Shown: positions 17,607 to 25,078 of the stretch, piece after piece
Numbering within the stretch: position 1 is the first letter of the stretch
Layout: each line of letters starts with the position of its first letter
Origin: Brevibacterium moorei
GTDB lineage: Bacteria > Actinomycetota > Actinomycetes > Actinomycetales > Brevibacteriaceae
Length of the DNA stretch: 64,000 nucleotides
Assembly (NCBI RefSeq): GCF_024580735.1
Contig: NZ_JANIJX010000001.1
Coordinates: forward strand, 1-64,000
Reading direction: 5' to 3'
Notes under the pieces: generated by a model
What the model saw: only the letters and a program-made list of their open reading frames with translations
What the model was told of the DNA's origin: nothing
Database searches by the model: none
Translations under genes and position numbers: made by a program

Positions 17607-18409
17607 GCGCACTGCCACCCGAACTCCTGACCGTCTGCACGGATTCCTTCACGGAACTCGGCCGGCGGCTCATCCCCGACGCTCTGCCGGGCCCAGTCCC
17701 GGCGGGTGAGGGCGCACCCCAAGTGCCCACCGGAACCACGATCCTTGCACTGACCACAGCCGATGGCGTGCTGATGGCCGGTGATAGGCGGGCCACGATG
17801 GGCAACGTCATCGCCTCGCACACCATCGAGAAAGTGCACCCGGCCGATGACGCCTCGGTGATCGGGATCGCCGGGACGGCGGGCCTGGCACTGGACCTGA
17901 TCCACCTGTTCCAGGTCGAACTCGAACACTACGAGAAGATCTCCGGGACGCCCCTGTCCCTGCTGGGCAAGGCGAACCGCCTGGCGACGATGCTGCGGGG
18001 CCGCCTCGACCTGGCGCTGCGGGGCCTGGCCGTGGTGCCGTTGTTCGCCGGGGTCGACCCGTCCGACACGGCGAACCCCGGTCGGATCTACTCCTTCGAC
18101 GTCACCGGCGGCAGCTATCCGGAGGGCCCGTTCCACTCGATCGGCTCCGGTGCCGCCTGGGCCAGGGGGACCCTGGACCGACTGTGGAGACCCGCCCTCG
18201 ACCTCGACGCCGGGGTCGACCTCGCACTCGAGGCGCTGATCGATGCAGCAGGTCAGGATTCCGCCACGGGAGGTCCCGATCCTCTCGGCCGGATCGCACC
18301 GACCGTCCTGCACGCCACCGTGACCGGTGTCCAACGGGTCCCGCCCGCGCGGGTACTCGAGCGGGCCCAGACCATCATGGAGTCCCGCGGTAGGAGGAAT
18401 GGCCGATGA
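17603..18409 (+). CDS. prcB: 20S proteasome beta subunit
   Basis: The catalytic N-terminal-nucleophile hydrolase subunit of the proteasome (268 residues). A 44-residue propeptide ends in VPTG, and cleavage exposes Thr45 of TTILALTTADG. Counting from this Thr, Asp17 (AGDRR) and Lys33 (TIEK) are present, completing the active site. The GTG start overlaps the pup stop and the end overlaps prcA (ATGA), giving tight coupling and balanced subunit synthesis. Confidence 0.96.
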   Translation: MSALPPELLTVCTDSFTELGRRLIPDALPGPVPAGEGAPQVPTGTTILALTTADGVLMAGDRRATMGNVIASHTIEKVHPADDASVIGIAGTAGLALDLIHLFQVELEHYEKISGTPLSLLGKANRLATMLRGRLDLALRGLAVVPLFAGVDPSDTANPGRIYSFDVTGGSYPEGPFHSIGSGAAWARGTLDRLWRPALDLDAGVDLALEALIDAAGQDSATGGPDPLGRIAPTVLHATVTGVQRVPPARVLERAQTIMESRGRRNGR

Positions 18410-19065
18410 GCATGCCGATGTACGTCTCACCCGAACAGCTGATGAAGGACCGCGCGGACTATGCCAGGGCCGGTGTCACCAGGGGTCGCAGCGTGTTGGT
18501 GCTCAGCTACGCCGACGGCATCCTGCTGTTGGCACAGAATCCCTCGGCCGGGCTGCACAAGATTTCCGAGATCTACGACCGGATCGGCTTCGCCGCGGTC
18601 GGACGCTACAACGAGTTCGAAACCCTGCGCCAGGCGGGAGTGCGCTTCGCCGATCTGCGCGGGTACAGCTATGCCAGGGCCGACGTCACGGCCCACGGCC
18701 TGGTCGCAGCCTACGCGCAGACCCTGGCGGGGGTGTTCACCACGGAGGCCAAACCCTATGAGGTGGAACTGGTCGTCGCCGAACTGGGGGACACCGCGGA
18801 TACCGACGGACTCTTCCGCATCTCCTTCGACGGATCCGTGTTCGAGGCCGGACACCATGTGGCACTCGGCGGACAGGCGGCCGCGCTGGATGCCCGGCTG
18901 GCCGATGTCGACACCAGGAGCATGGACTTGCAGGCGGCCAAGGCCACTGCGATCGACGCCTTGACCGGCGGCGATACGACGAACCTGGAAGCGGCGGTCC
19001 TTGACCGCACCACCACCCGCCGGCGGACCTTCACCCGGCTCGACCTATCTGCAAAGGAGGCCTGA
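18406..19065 (+). CDS. prcA: 20S proteasome alpha subunit
   Basis: The non-catalytic outer-ring subunit (219 residues). The N-terminal gate segment MYVSPEQLMKDRADYARAGV and the H0 helix are followed by the ISEIYDRIGFAAVGRYNEFE region typical of PrcA. The C-terminal tail is short and basic (TTRRRTFTRL). It binds ARC or other activators at the pocket between alpha subunits. It is the last proteasome core gene before pafA. Confidence 0.95.
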   Translation: MSMPMYVSPEQLMKDRADYARAGVTRGRSVLVLSYADGILLLAQNPSAGLHKISEIYDRIGFAAVGRYNEFETLRQAGVRFADLRGYSYARADVTAHGLVAAYAQTLAGVFTTEAKPYEVELVVAELGDTADTDGLFRISFDGSVFEAGHHVALGGQAAALDARLADVDTRSMDLQAAKATAIDALTGGDTTNLEAAVLDRTTTRRRTFTRLDLSAKEA

Positions 19066-19066
19066 G

Positions 19067-20521
19067 ATGCGGCGCATCTTCGGCATCGAAACGGAATACG
19101 GCATCGCCTTCACCGCCACCGACGGCAGGCGCCTGGGGCCCGAGGAGGTGGCCCGCTACCTGTTCCGCCCCATTGTGGCCTGGGGCAGGTCCTCGAACGT
19201 ATTCCTACCCAACGGCTCCCGCTTCTACCTGGACGTGGGATCGCATCCCGAGTACGCCTCGGCCGAATGCGATTCGGTCCACGACCTGGTGGTCCAGGAC
19301 AAGGCGGGGGAGTCCCTGATGGCGGGCCTGCTGGATACCGCGGTCGAGGCCATGGCCGCCGATGGCGTGCACGGGCGCCCGCACTTGGTGAAGAACAACC
19401 AGGATTCGGCCGGCAATTCCTATGGCAGCCACGAGAACTATCTGATCCGTCGCTCGATGGACTTCACCCATCTGACGACCACCCTGCTGCCCTTCCTGGT
19501 TGTCAGACAGCTGCTCGTCGGTTCGGGCGCGGTACTGCCCAAGACCGCACTGCTGCAGGCTCCGCCGGCGGAGACGAACCGTGTCAACCCGCATGCCCCG
19601 GGACAGACGCCGACACTGGCCGCCGATGAACTGGTCTACGGACTGTCCAGCCGCGCCGATGTCATGTGGGAGGGCGTGTCCTCGGCGACGACGCGGTCGC
19701 GCCCCATCATCAACGCCCGCGATGAACCGCACGCGGATGCGGAGAAATACCGCCGGCTCCACGTCATCGTCGGCGATTCATCGATCGCAGAACCCACCAC
19801 GGAACTCAAGGTCGGGTCGGCGGCTCTCATCCTCGACCTGATCGAAACCGGTGCCACGCTGGGGGATCTGAGTCTGCGCAATCCGATCAGGGACATCCGC
19901 ACCGTGGCCCGCGACCTGACCGGATCGACCCGGCTGGAACTGGCATCGGGCAAGGTCATGACCACCCGGGAACTGCTGGGCGTCTACCTCGAACACGCCA
20001 CCCGGCTGGTGGCATCGGGCAACCATTCGATCGGCGACGATGCCACGGCAGCACGGGTGCTCGACCTGTGGACCAGGATGCTCACCGCAGTGGAATCAGG
20101 AGACTTCTCACAGGTGGACACGGAGATCGACTGGGTGATCAAGAAGAAGCTGTTCGACCGATACCTGGAGCGTTCGGATGCGGGCCTCGACGATGCCCGG
20201 ATCGCCCGGCTGGACTTCGCCTATCACGACATCTCCGCGGACACCGGGATGTACCACAAGCTGGTGGCCGCGGGGCTGATCGCCCGGCGCACCACCGATG
20301 CGGAGGTCACCGCCGCCACCACCACCCCGCCGCAGACCACCAGGGCCAAGCTGCGCGGTGCCTTTGTGGGAGCGGCCCATGCCGCCCGGCGCGACTTCAC
20401 CGTCGACTGGGTCCACCTGCGGGTCAACGACCAGTCCCAGCGCGCCGTCATGCTCAAGGACCCCTTCAAAGCCGCCGACGAACAGGCTGAGGGCCTGATC
20501 GCGGGTCTTTCGCTAGGATGA
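19067..20521 (+). CDS. pafA: Pup-protein ligase
   Basis: It ligates deamidated Pup to substrate lysines using ATP (484 residues). Motifs are the GIETEYGI catalytic/metal Glu near the N-terminus, SSNVFLPNGSRFYLDVGSHPEYA, KNNQDSAGNSYGSHENYL, SATTRSRPIINARDEPHAD and TVDWVHLRVND. Compared with the mycobacterial protein there is an insertion of about 25 residues (roughly 185-212, with APPAETN and PHAPGQTP) just before the YGLSSRAD strand. ATG 19067 lies 1 nt beyond the prcA stop. Confidence 0.95.
   Translation: MRRIFGIETEYGIAFTATDGRRLGPEEVARYLFRPIVAWGRSSNVFLPNGSRFYLDVGSHPEYASAECDSVHDLVVQDKAGESLMAGLLDTAVEAMAADGVHGRPHLVKNNQDSAGNSYGSHENYLIRRSMDFTHLTTTLLPFLVVRQLLVGSGAVLPKTALLQAPPAETNRVNPHAPGQTPTLAADELVYGLSSRADVMWEGVSSATTRSRPIINARDEPHADAEKYRRLHVIVGDSSIAEPTTELKVGSAALILDLIETGATLGDLSLRNPIRDIRTVARDLTGSTRLELASGKVMTTRELLGVYLEHATRLVASGNHSIGDDATAARVLDLWTRMLTAVESGDFSQVDTEIDWVIKKKLFDRYLERSDAGLDDARIARLDFAYHDISADTGMYHKLVAAGLIARRTTDAEVTAATTTPPQTTRAKLRGAFVGAAHAARRDFTVDWVHLRVNDQSQRAVMLKDPFKAADEQAEGLIAGLSLG
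20514..20519 (+). promoter_or_regulatory. -10 box for the FKBP lipoprotein gene
   Basis: TAGGAT overlaps the pafA stop codon region and lies about 30 nt before TTG 20551, leaving a short leader with GGAAGG. Confidence 0.4.
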
Positions 20522-20550
20522 TCCCGGTACGTCATCGGAAGGAAGATCTT

Positions 20551-21552
20551 TTGCGAGTCAAGCTCATCAGCACCCTGGCCGTCCTCGGCCTCGTCCTGTC
20601 CGGTTGCGGGGGAGGCGATAAGGAGGACAATGCAAGCGCCTCCCAGGCCCCGGCCGGCAGTGCACCGGCCCAGGCCCCTGCCAAGGCCAAATCGACCTCT
20701 TTGGATCAGGTGAAGGTCACGGGGGCCTTCGGAAAGGAACCGAAGGTCGACTTCGCAGCCCCTCTGGCAATCGGGAAGTCCGGGCACAAGACGCTGAGCA
20801 AGGGCAAGGGCGAGGCCGTCAAGGACGGTCAGCAGCTGACCGTGCAGATGAGCACCTTCTCGGGCAATACCGGCAAGAAGGCGGAGTCCACGCTGGACCA
20901 GGGCAAGCCCGCGGGCTTCCCGATGGACACCAAACAGATCAATGGTGACCTCTACAAGGCGCTGAGCGGGGTACCGGTGGGTTCGCGTGTGCTGTTCAAC
21001 ATGCAGAGCCAGATCGCCAATGACGATCCAGCAGACGATAAGCCCGCTACGACCTCGTCCCAGACCGTGCTCTACGTCATCGACGTGCTCAAGGCCGAAA
21101 AGCAGCCCGAGGTGCTCAAGCGCGCCACCGGCTCCAAGGTGGCGCCCAAGGCCGGTCTGCCGAAGGTCACCCTGGGCAAGGACGGCAAGCCGTCGATTTC
21201 CAAGCCCAGTGGAACGAAGCCGTCCAAGCTGATCGTCCAACCCACCATCAAGGGCAAGGGTGCGAAGGTCACCGCCGGCCAGAACGTGACCTTCCACTAC
21301 TCAGGTTGGTTGTGGGACGACAATACGAAGACCTTCGATTCGAGCTGGGACAAGGGCCAGCCCGCTACCTTCCAGATCGGGGTGAAGCAGCTCATCGCCG
21401 GCTGGGACGAGGGCATCGTCGGCCAGCGGGTCGGTTCGCAGCTGCTTCTGGTTGTGCCACCGGACAAGGGCTATGGTCCCTCCGGCAGCAGCTCGATCCC
21501 GGGCAACTCCACCCTGGTCTTCGTCATCGACATCCTCGCAGCGGTCGGCTGA
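20551..21552 (+). CDS. FKBP-type peptidyl-prolyl isomerase lipoprotein
   Basis: An exported lipoprotein of 333 residues. The signal peptide RVKLISTLAVLGLVLSGC ends in a lipobox (LSGC) and is followed by a Gly/Ala/Pro-rich spacer. The C-terminal domain (about 225-333) is a complete FKBP fold with VTFHYSGWLWD, FDSSWDKGQPATF, LIAGWDEGIVGQRVGSQ and PPDKGYGP. The segment around 95-200 looks like a second, degenerate FKBP domain (GSRVLFNMQS, then VLYVIDVLKA). It probably assists folding of secreted proteins outside the membrane. TTG is chosen because GGAAGG lies upstream and it begins the signal peptide. An ATG at 20518 would add an unlikely N-terminal extension. Confidence 0.88.
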   Translation: MRVKLISTLAVLGLVLSGCGGGDKEDNASASQAPAGSAPAQAPAKAKSTSLDQVKVTGAFGKEPKVDFAAPLAIGKSGHKTLSKGKGEAVKDGQQLTVQMSTFSGNTGKKAESTLDQGKPAGFPMDTKQINGDLYKALSGVPVGSRVLFNMQSQIANDDPADDKPATTSSQTVLYVIDVLKAEKQPEVLKRATGSKVAPKAGLPKVTLGKDGKPSISKPSGTKPSKLIVQPTIKGKGAKVTAGQNVTFHYSGWLWDDNTKTFDSSWDKGQPATFQIGVKQLIAGWDEGIVGQRVGSQLLLVVPPDKGYGPSGSSSIPGNSTLVFVIDILAAVG

Positions 21553-21596
21553 ATCACCCGCTGTCACCCACAGAACCACAACAGAAAGGCCATCCG

Positions 21597-21971
21597 ATGG
21601 CACGCACCAAACCCGAAGTCGACTTCCCCGGTGAGGTCCCCCCGGTCGACCTGGAGATTCACGATGACATCGCAGGCGACGGTGCCGAGGCCAAACCCGG
21701 CGATACCGTGGCCGTGCACTATGTGGGCGTGTCCTTCTCCACCGGGGAGGAGTTCGACTCCAGCTGGGGCCGCGGGGAACCCCTGCGCTTCCGCCTGGGC
21801 GTTGGCATGGTCATCCCCGGCTGGGACCAGGGCGTGGTCGGCATGCGGGTCGGCGGGCGCCGGACCCTGCGGATCCCCGCCCACCTGGCATACGGGCCGG
21901 CAGGCGTGCCGGGCACGATCGCCCCGAACGAATCGCTCATCTTCGTCTGCGACCTCGCAGGCGTGGCCTAA
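21597..21971 (+). CDS. FKBP-type peptidyl-prolyl isomerase
   Basis: A compact 124-residue cytosolic FKBP with the standard core: VAVHYVGVSFSTGEEFDSSW, FRLGVGMVIPGWDQG, VGMRVGGRRTLRIPA, LAYGP. There is no signal peptide. AAAGG precedes the ATG. It lies 44 nt after the lipoprotein FKBP and 8 nt before pafB, so it is likely cotranscribed with them. In actinomycetes an FKBP gene commonly separates pafA from pafBC. Confidence 0.93.
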   Translation: MARTKPEVDFPGEVPPVDLEIHDDIAGDGAEAKPGDTVAVHYVGVSFSTGEEFDSSWGRGEPLRFRLGVGMVIPGWDQGVVGMRVGGRRTLRIPAHLAYGPAGVPGTIAPNESLIFVCDLAGVA

Positions 21972-21979
21972 CCGCCGTC

Positions 21980-22996
21980 ATGTCCGGCTCACTCGGTTCT
22001 CCTCAGGTCAGGCGGCAGACCGAACGTCTGCTGAACCTGCTCATCGCGCTGCGCTCGGCCGCCGGCTGGATCGATGCGGCGAGCCTGCGGGAGAAGATCG
22101 AGGATTACCGCGAGCTGGACTATGAGGCATTCGACCGGAAGTTCAGCCGGGACAAGGAGCTGTTGCGGGGCCTGGGCATCGAGATCTCCGTGAAATCCTG
22201 GGAGGACGTGGAGTCCGGCGCGCCGGCCTACGGCTATCGGATCGACGATGACGACTACGCGCTGCGCGACATCGTGCTCGACCGGGATGAGGCCCTGGCC
22301 CTGACGGTGGCCTCCGACGTCCTACGCGGCACCGAACTGGGTCCCGATGCGGCCCGGGCACTGGATAAGCTGCGCGGTCTGGGCCTGGATCTGGAACCCG
22401 GTCATGCGGAGTTCCCAGCGGGCTCCGGGCTGCGCGAGGCCGCCTTCGCGCCGCTGATGCGCGCGTTGGGGCGTAGGGAACCCGTCGGATTCGACTACCG
22501 CAAACCCGGCGGTGAACCCCAGCGGCGGCGCCTGGAGCCCTATGCGCTGCTCAATCGGGGCGACTCGACCTATGTGGTCGGTCAGGACATCGACAGATCG
22601 GCGATCAGGACCTTCCGCCTCTCGCGGATCATCGGGACGATCTCGGCAGTGCCGGGGCGGGCCGCAGGCGACTACGCGATCCCCACCGAGTTCCGGGCCG
22701 CCGACTGGTTCGATCCGGGCGGCCCTGCCCAGGAGACGGCTCGCCTGGCGGTGGCCCCCGGTGCCGCCGATCCGCTGCGCCGCAGGGCAAGCGCGCACTG
22801 GACCGGACCCGAGGGGTGGGACCACATCGAGGTCCCCGTCGATTCCGGTGGCGACTTCATCGACTACCTGCTGGGCTTCGGACCGGCGGTGCGGGTCCTG
22901 GCCCCTGAGACGCTGCGCCGGGACTATCTGGCCGCGCTGGAACTGACGGCGCAGACACTGACCCGCCTGGCAGGGGGCGACCATGGCCAGGGGTAG
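21980..22996 (+). CDS. pafB: WYL-domain transcriptional regulator PafB
   Basis: A subunit of the PafBC regulator, which in mycobacteria activates the LexA-independent DNA-damage response (338 residues). An N-terminal winged helix (RQTERLLNLLIALRSAAGWIDAASLRE) is followed by a WYL domain around residues 150-240 (PYALLNRGDSTYVVGQD, FRLSRI) and a C-terminal WCX region. It overlaps pafC by 14 nt, consistent with making a heterodimer. Confidence 0.9.
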   Translation: MSGSLGSPQVRRQTERLLNLLIALRSAAGWIDAASLREKIEDYRELDYEAFDRKFSRDKELLRGLGIEISVKSWEDVESGAPAYGYRIDDDDYALRDIVLDRDEALALTVASDVLRGTELGPDAARALDKLRGLGLDLEPGHAEFPAGSGLREAAFAPLMRALGRREPVGFDYRKPGGEPQRRRLEPYALLNRGDSTYVVGQDIDRSAIRTFRLSRIIGTISAVPGRAAGDYAIPTEFRAADWFDPGGPAQETARLAVAPGAADPLRRRASAHWTGPEGWDHIEVPVDSGGDFIDYLLGFGPAVRVLAPETLRRDYLAALELTAQTLTRLAGGDHGQG

Positions 22997-23951
22997 CGCC
23001 GCAGCGGGACGGCTGACCCGCCTGTTGGGACTGGTGCCCTATCTGGTGCGCAATCAAGGGGTCGGAGTGGCCACAGCGGCCGAGGCCTTCGGCATCACCC
23101 AGGCCCAGCTGATCGACGATCTGCAGCTCCTGTTCGTCTCCGGCAGGCCCGGCCACATGCCCGATGACCTGATCGAGGCCAGCTGGGAGGGCGACCGAAT
23201 CTACGTGTCCAATGCCGAAGAGGTATCCGTGCCCGTGCGGTTGAGTCCCGACGAGGCGCGCAGCCTGCTGGTGGCAGTCGACTACCTGCGTGCCCTGCCT
23301 GCGACCACCGACGGGCAGGACGCCATCCTGGCCCGGTTGCGACAGAAGATCGAAGCGGTGGGCCGGGCCAGGGTCGCGCATATCGAGCACGATCTGCCCG
23401 CCATCCCAGCTCAATTGCGCTCCACGCTGCTCGCCGCCATCGACGCGGGTTCCGGGCTGCGCATCGACTACTACGTCTCCAGCCGCGATGAGCTCACCGT
23501 CCGACTCATCACGCCGGAGCGACTGCGCCTGGACGGCCGCTGGTACATCGACGCGTGGTGCCATGATTCCCATGCGCCGCGCACTTTCGCGGTGGACAAT
23601 GTGCGATCGGCCACCGAAGCGCCCGCACCCGGCGTGCCGGAGGAGGCCTCGGCTGAACGGGTAGCGCGCCCGGCCGAGGAGGCGTTCACGGTCCACCTGA
23701 CCCTGGCCCCGCGTGCGGCCTGGCTGGCCGATGAGCTCGGTGCCTACGAGACCGAATACGATGTGGCGGGTCCGGGCAGCGTGAGGGTCGGATTGAGAGT
23801 ATTCTCACGTGCGTGGCTCGACCGCTTCCTGCTGTGCCACGGCCGCCACCTGCTGGCGGTTGAACCCGCGGAGCTGGCCCGGGGTGCGGCGGCCTGTGCC
23901 CGTGCCACAGGGGAGGGCGCACGGGGAGAAACCCACCCCAAAAGCGCGTAG
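22983..23951 (+). CDS. pafC: WYL-domain transcriptional regulator PafC
   Basis: The partner of PafB (322 residues). The N-terminal helix-turn-helix region is LTRLLGLVPYLVRNQGVGVATAAEAFG. The WYL domain contains LRIDYYVSSRDELTVRLITPERLRL-type sequence and WYIDAWCHD, which in WYL proteins forms a ligand or nucleic-acid sensing pocket. The last codon region contains the TAGACT box used by tatA. Confidence 0.9.
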   Translation: MARGSAAAGRLTRLLGLVPYLVRNQGVGVATAAEAFGITQAQLIDDLQLLFVSGRPGHMPDDLIEASWEGDRIYVSNAEEVSVPVRLSPDEARSLLVAVDYLRALPATTDGQDAILARLRQKIEAVGRARVAHIEHDLPAIPAQLRSTLLAAIDAGSGLRIDYYVSSRDELTVRLITPERLRLDGRWYIDAWCHDSHAPRTFAVDNVRSATEAPAPGVPEEASAERVARPAEEAFTVHLTLAPRAAWLADELGAYETEYDVAGPGSVRVGLRVFSRAWLDRFLLCHGRHLLAVEPAELARGAAACARATGEGARGETHPKSA

Positions 23952-23954
23952 ACT
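23949..23954 (+). promoter_or_regulatory. -10 box for tatA
   Basis: TAGACT overlaps the pafC stop and lies 27 nt before ATG 23982. The leader contains AAGGAGA as ribosome binding site. Confidence 0.45.
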
Positions 23955-23981
23955 TGTCGGGACTACTTTGAAGGAGAAACC

Positions 23982-24245
23982 ATGGGTGGATTTTCCCCGA
24001 TGCACATTCTGATCGTAGTGCTGGTGATCGTGCTGATCTTCGGCGCTGCGAAGCTGCCCTCCGTTGCGAAGAACCTGGGCAAGTCAATGAAGATCTTCCG
24101 CGACGAGGTCAAGGATCTGGGTAAGGACGGTCAGAAGAAGGCCGACACGGACGATCAGGCATTGACGGGCCAGGGGACGGATGGCGCCGGGGCCCAGACC
24201 GCGGCGAACGAGCAGACCGACAATAAGCCGCAGTCGTCCAAGTAA
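23982..24245 (+). CDS. tatA: Sec-independent translocase protein TatA
   Basis: A pore-forming component of the twin-arginine translocase (87 residues). One N-terminal membrane helix (MHILIVVLVIVLIFGAAKLP) with the FGxxKLP hinge leads into an amphipathic helix (VAKNLGKSMKIFRDEV) and a polar tail rich in Asp/Gln. tatC follows after 3 nt. No tatB-like gene is present in the window. Confidence 0.95.
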   Translation: MGGFSPMHILIVVLVIVLIFGAAKLPSVAKNLGKSMKIFRDEVKDLGKDGQKKADTDDQALTGQGTDGAGAQTAANEQTDNKPQSSK

Positions 24246-24248
24246 AAG

Positions 24249-25061
24249 GTGGTCACACGGAGTAAACGACGTTCGAACCCCGAACGTCGGATGCCCTTGA
24301 TGGGGCATCTCAAAGAGATGCGCAACCGCGCGATCATCATCGGCGTATTCCTGCTGATCGGCGTGGTCGTCGGGTGGTTCCTGTATCAGCCGGTGATCGG
24401 TCTTCTGCAATCGCCCCTACACGAACTGGCGGAGCAGGACGGAAAAGAGGCCCAGGTCAATTTCGCCTCCGTGGCCTCGCCCTTCGACATCAGACTCAAG
24501 GTAGCGGCGTTCATCGGAGTGATAGCGTCTTCGCCGATCTGGCTCTACCAGATCTTCGCGTTCATCATGCCCGGCCTCAAGCGGAAGGAGAAGCTCTACA
24601 CTCTGGGCTTCGTCCTCACCGCACTGCCGATGTTCCTGCTGGGCGGCACCATGGCCTTCTTCGCTTTGCCCAATGCGGTCAAGGCGCTGGGTTCGTTCAT
24701 TCCAGAAGGCGGCTCGTACATCATTCCGGCGGGCGACTACCTGTCCTTCGTGATGCTGGTGATCCTCGCCTTCGGAGTGGCCTTCATCCTGCCCGTGCTC
24801 ATGGTCGGGCTCAATATGCTGACGATTCTCAGTGCGCATACCATCCGCAAGTCCTGGCGCTGGCTGGTCGTCCTGGTCTTCGTCTTCGCGGCGATCGCCA
24901 CACCCAGCCCCGATGCGGTCTCCATGTTCTACCTCGTGGTGCCGATGCTCGTCATGTTCTTCCTCGCCTGGTTGATCTGCGCCCTGCACGACAAGCGGCG
25001 CAGAAGGCGGATGATCGCCGAGGGCACCTGGGTGGAGCCGGTGACCGTCGATGAGGACTGA
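24249..25061 (+). CDS. tatC: twin-arginine translocase subunit TatC
   Basis: A six-helix membrane protein that recognises Tat signal peptides (270 residues). Motifs are the N-terminal MPLMGHLKEMRNR, the conserved Glu-containing periplasmic and cytosolic loops (SSPIWLYQIFAFIMPGLKRKEK), and FGVAFILPVL. The GTG start gives a basic extension (RSKRRSNPERR) as in other actinomycete TatC proteins. ATG 24291 would be the alternative. It is translationally linked to tatA. Confidence 0.92.
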   Translation: MVTRSKRRSNPERRMPLMGHLKEMRNRAIIIGVFLLIGVVVGWFLYQPVIGLLQSPLHELAEQDGKEAQVNFASVASPFDIRLKVAAFIGVIASSPIWLYQIFAFIMPGLKRKEKLYTLGFVLTALPMFLLGGTMAFFALPNAVKALGSFIPEGGSYIIPAGDYLSFVMLVILAFGVAFILPVLMVGLNMLTILSAHTIRKSWRWLVVLVFVFAAIATPSPDAVSMFYLVVPMLVMFFLAWLICALHDKRRRRRMIAEGTWVEPVTVDED

Positions 25062-25065
25062 CGCT

Positions 25066-25071
25066 TAGACT
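25066..25071 (+). promoter_or_regulatory. -10 box, leaderless promoter of helY
   Basis: TAGACT ends 7 nt before ATG 25079. Confidence 0.55.
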
Positions 25072-25078
25072 GGCAGGT

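Noticed and set aside
16187-18430. Long minus-strand frame of about 750 codons opposite dop, pup and prcB
   Set aside because: An antisense shadow caused by high GC. The plus strand encodes well-known proteins with tight start/stop overlaps.
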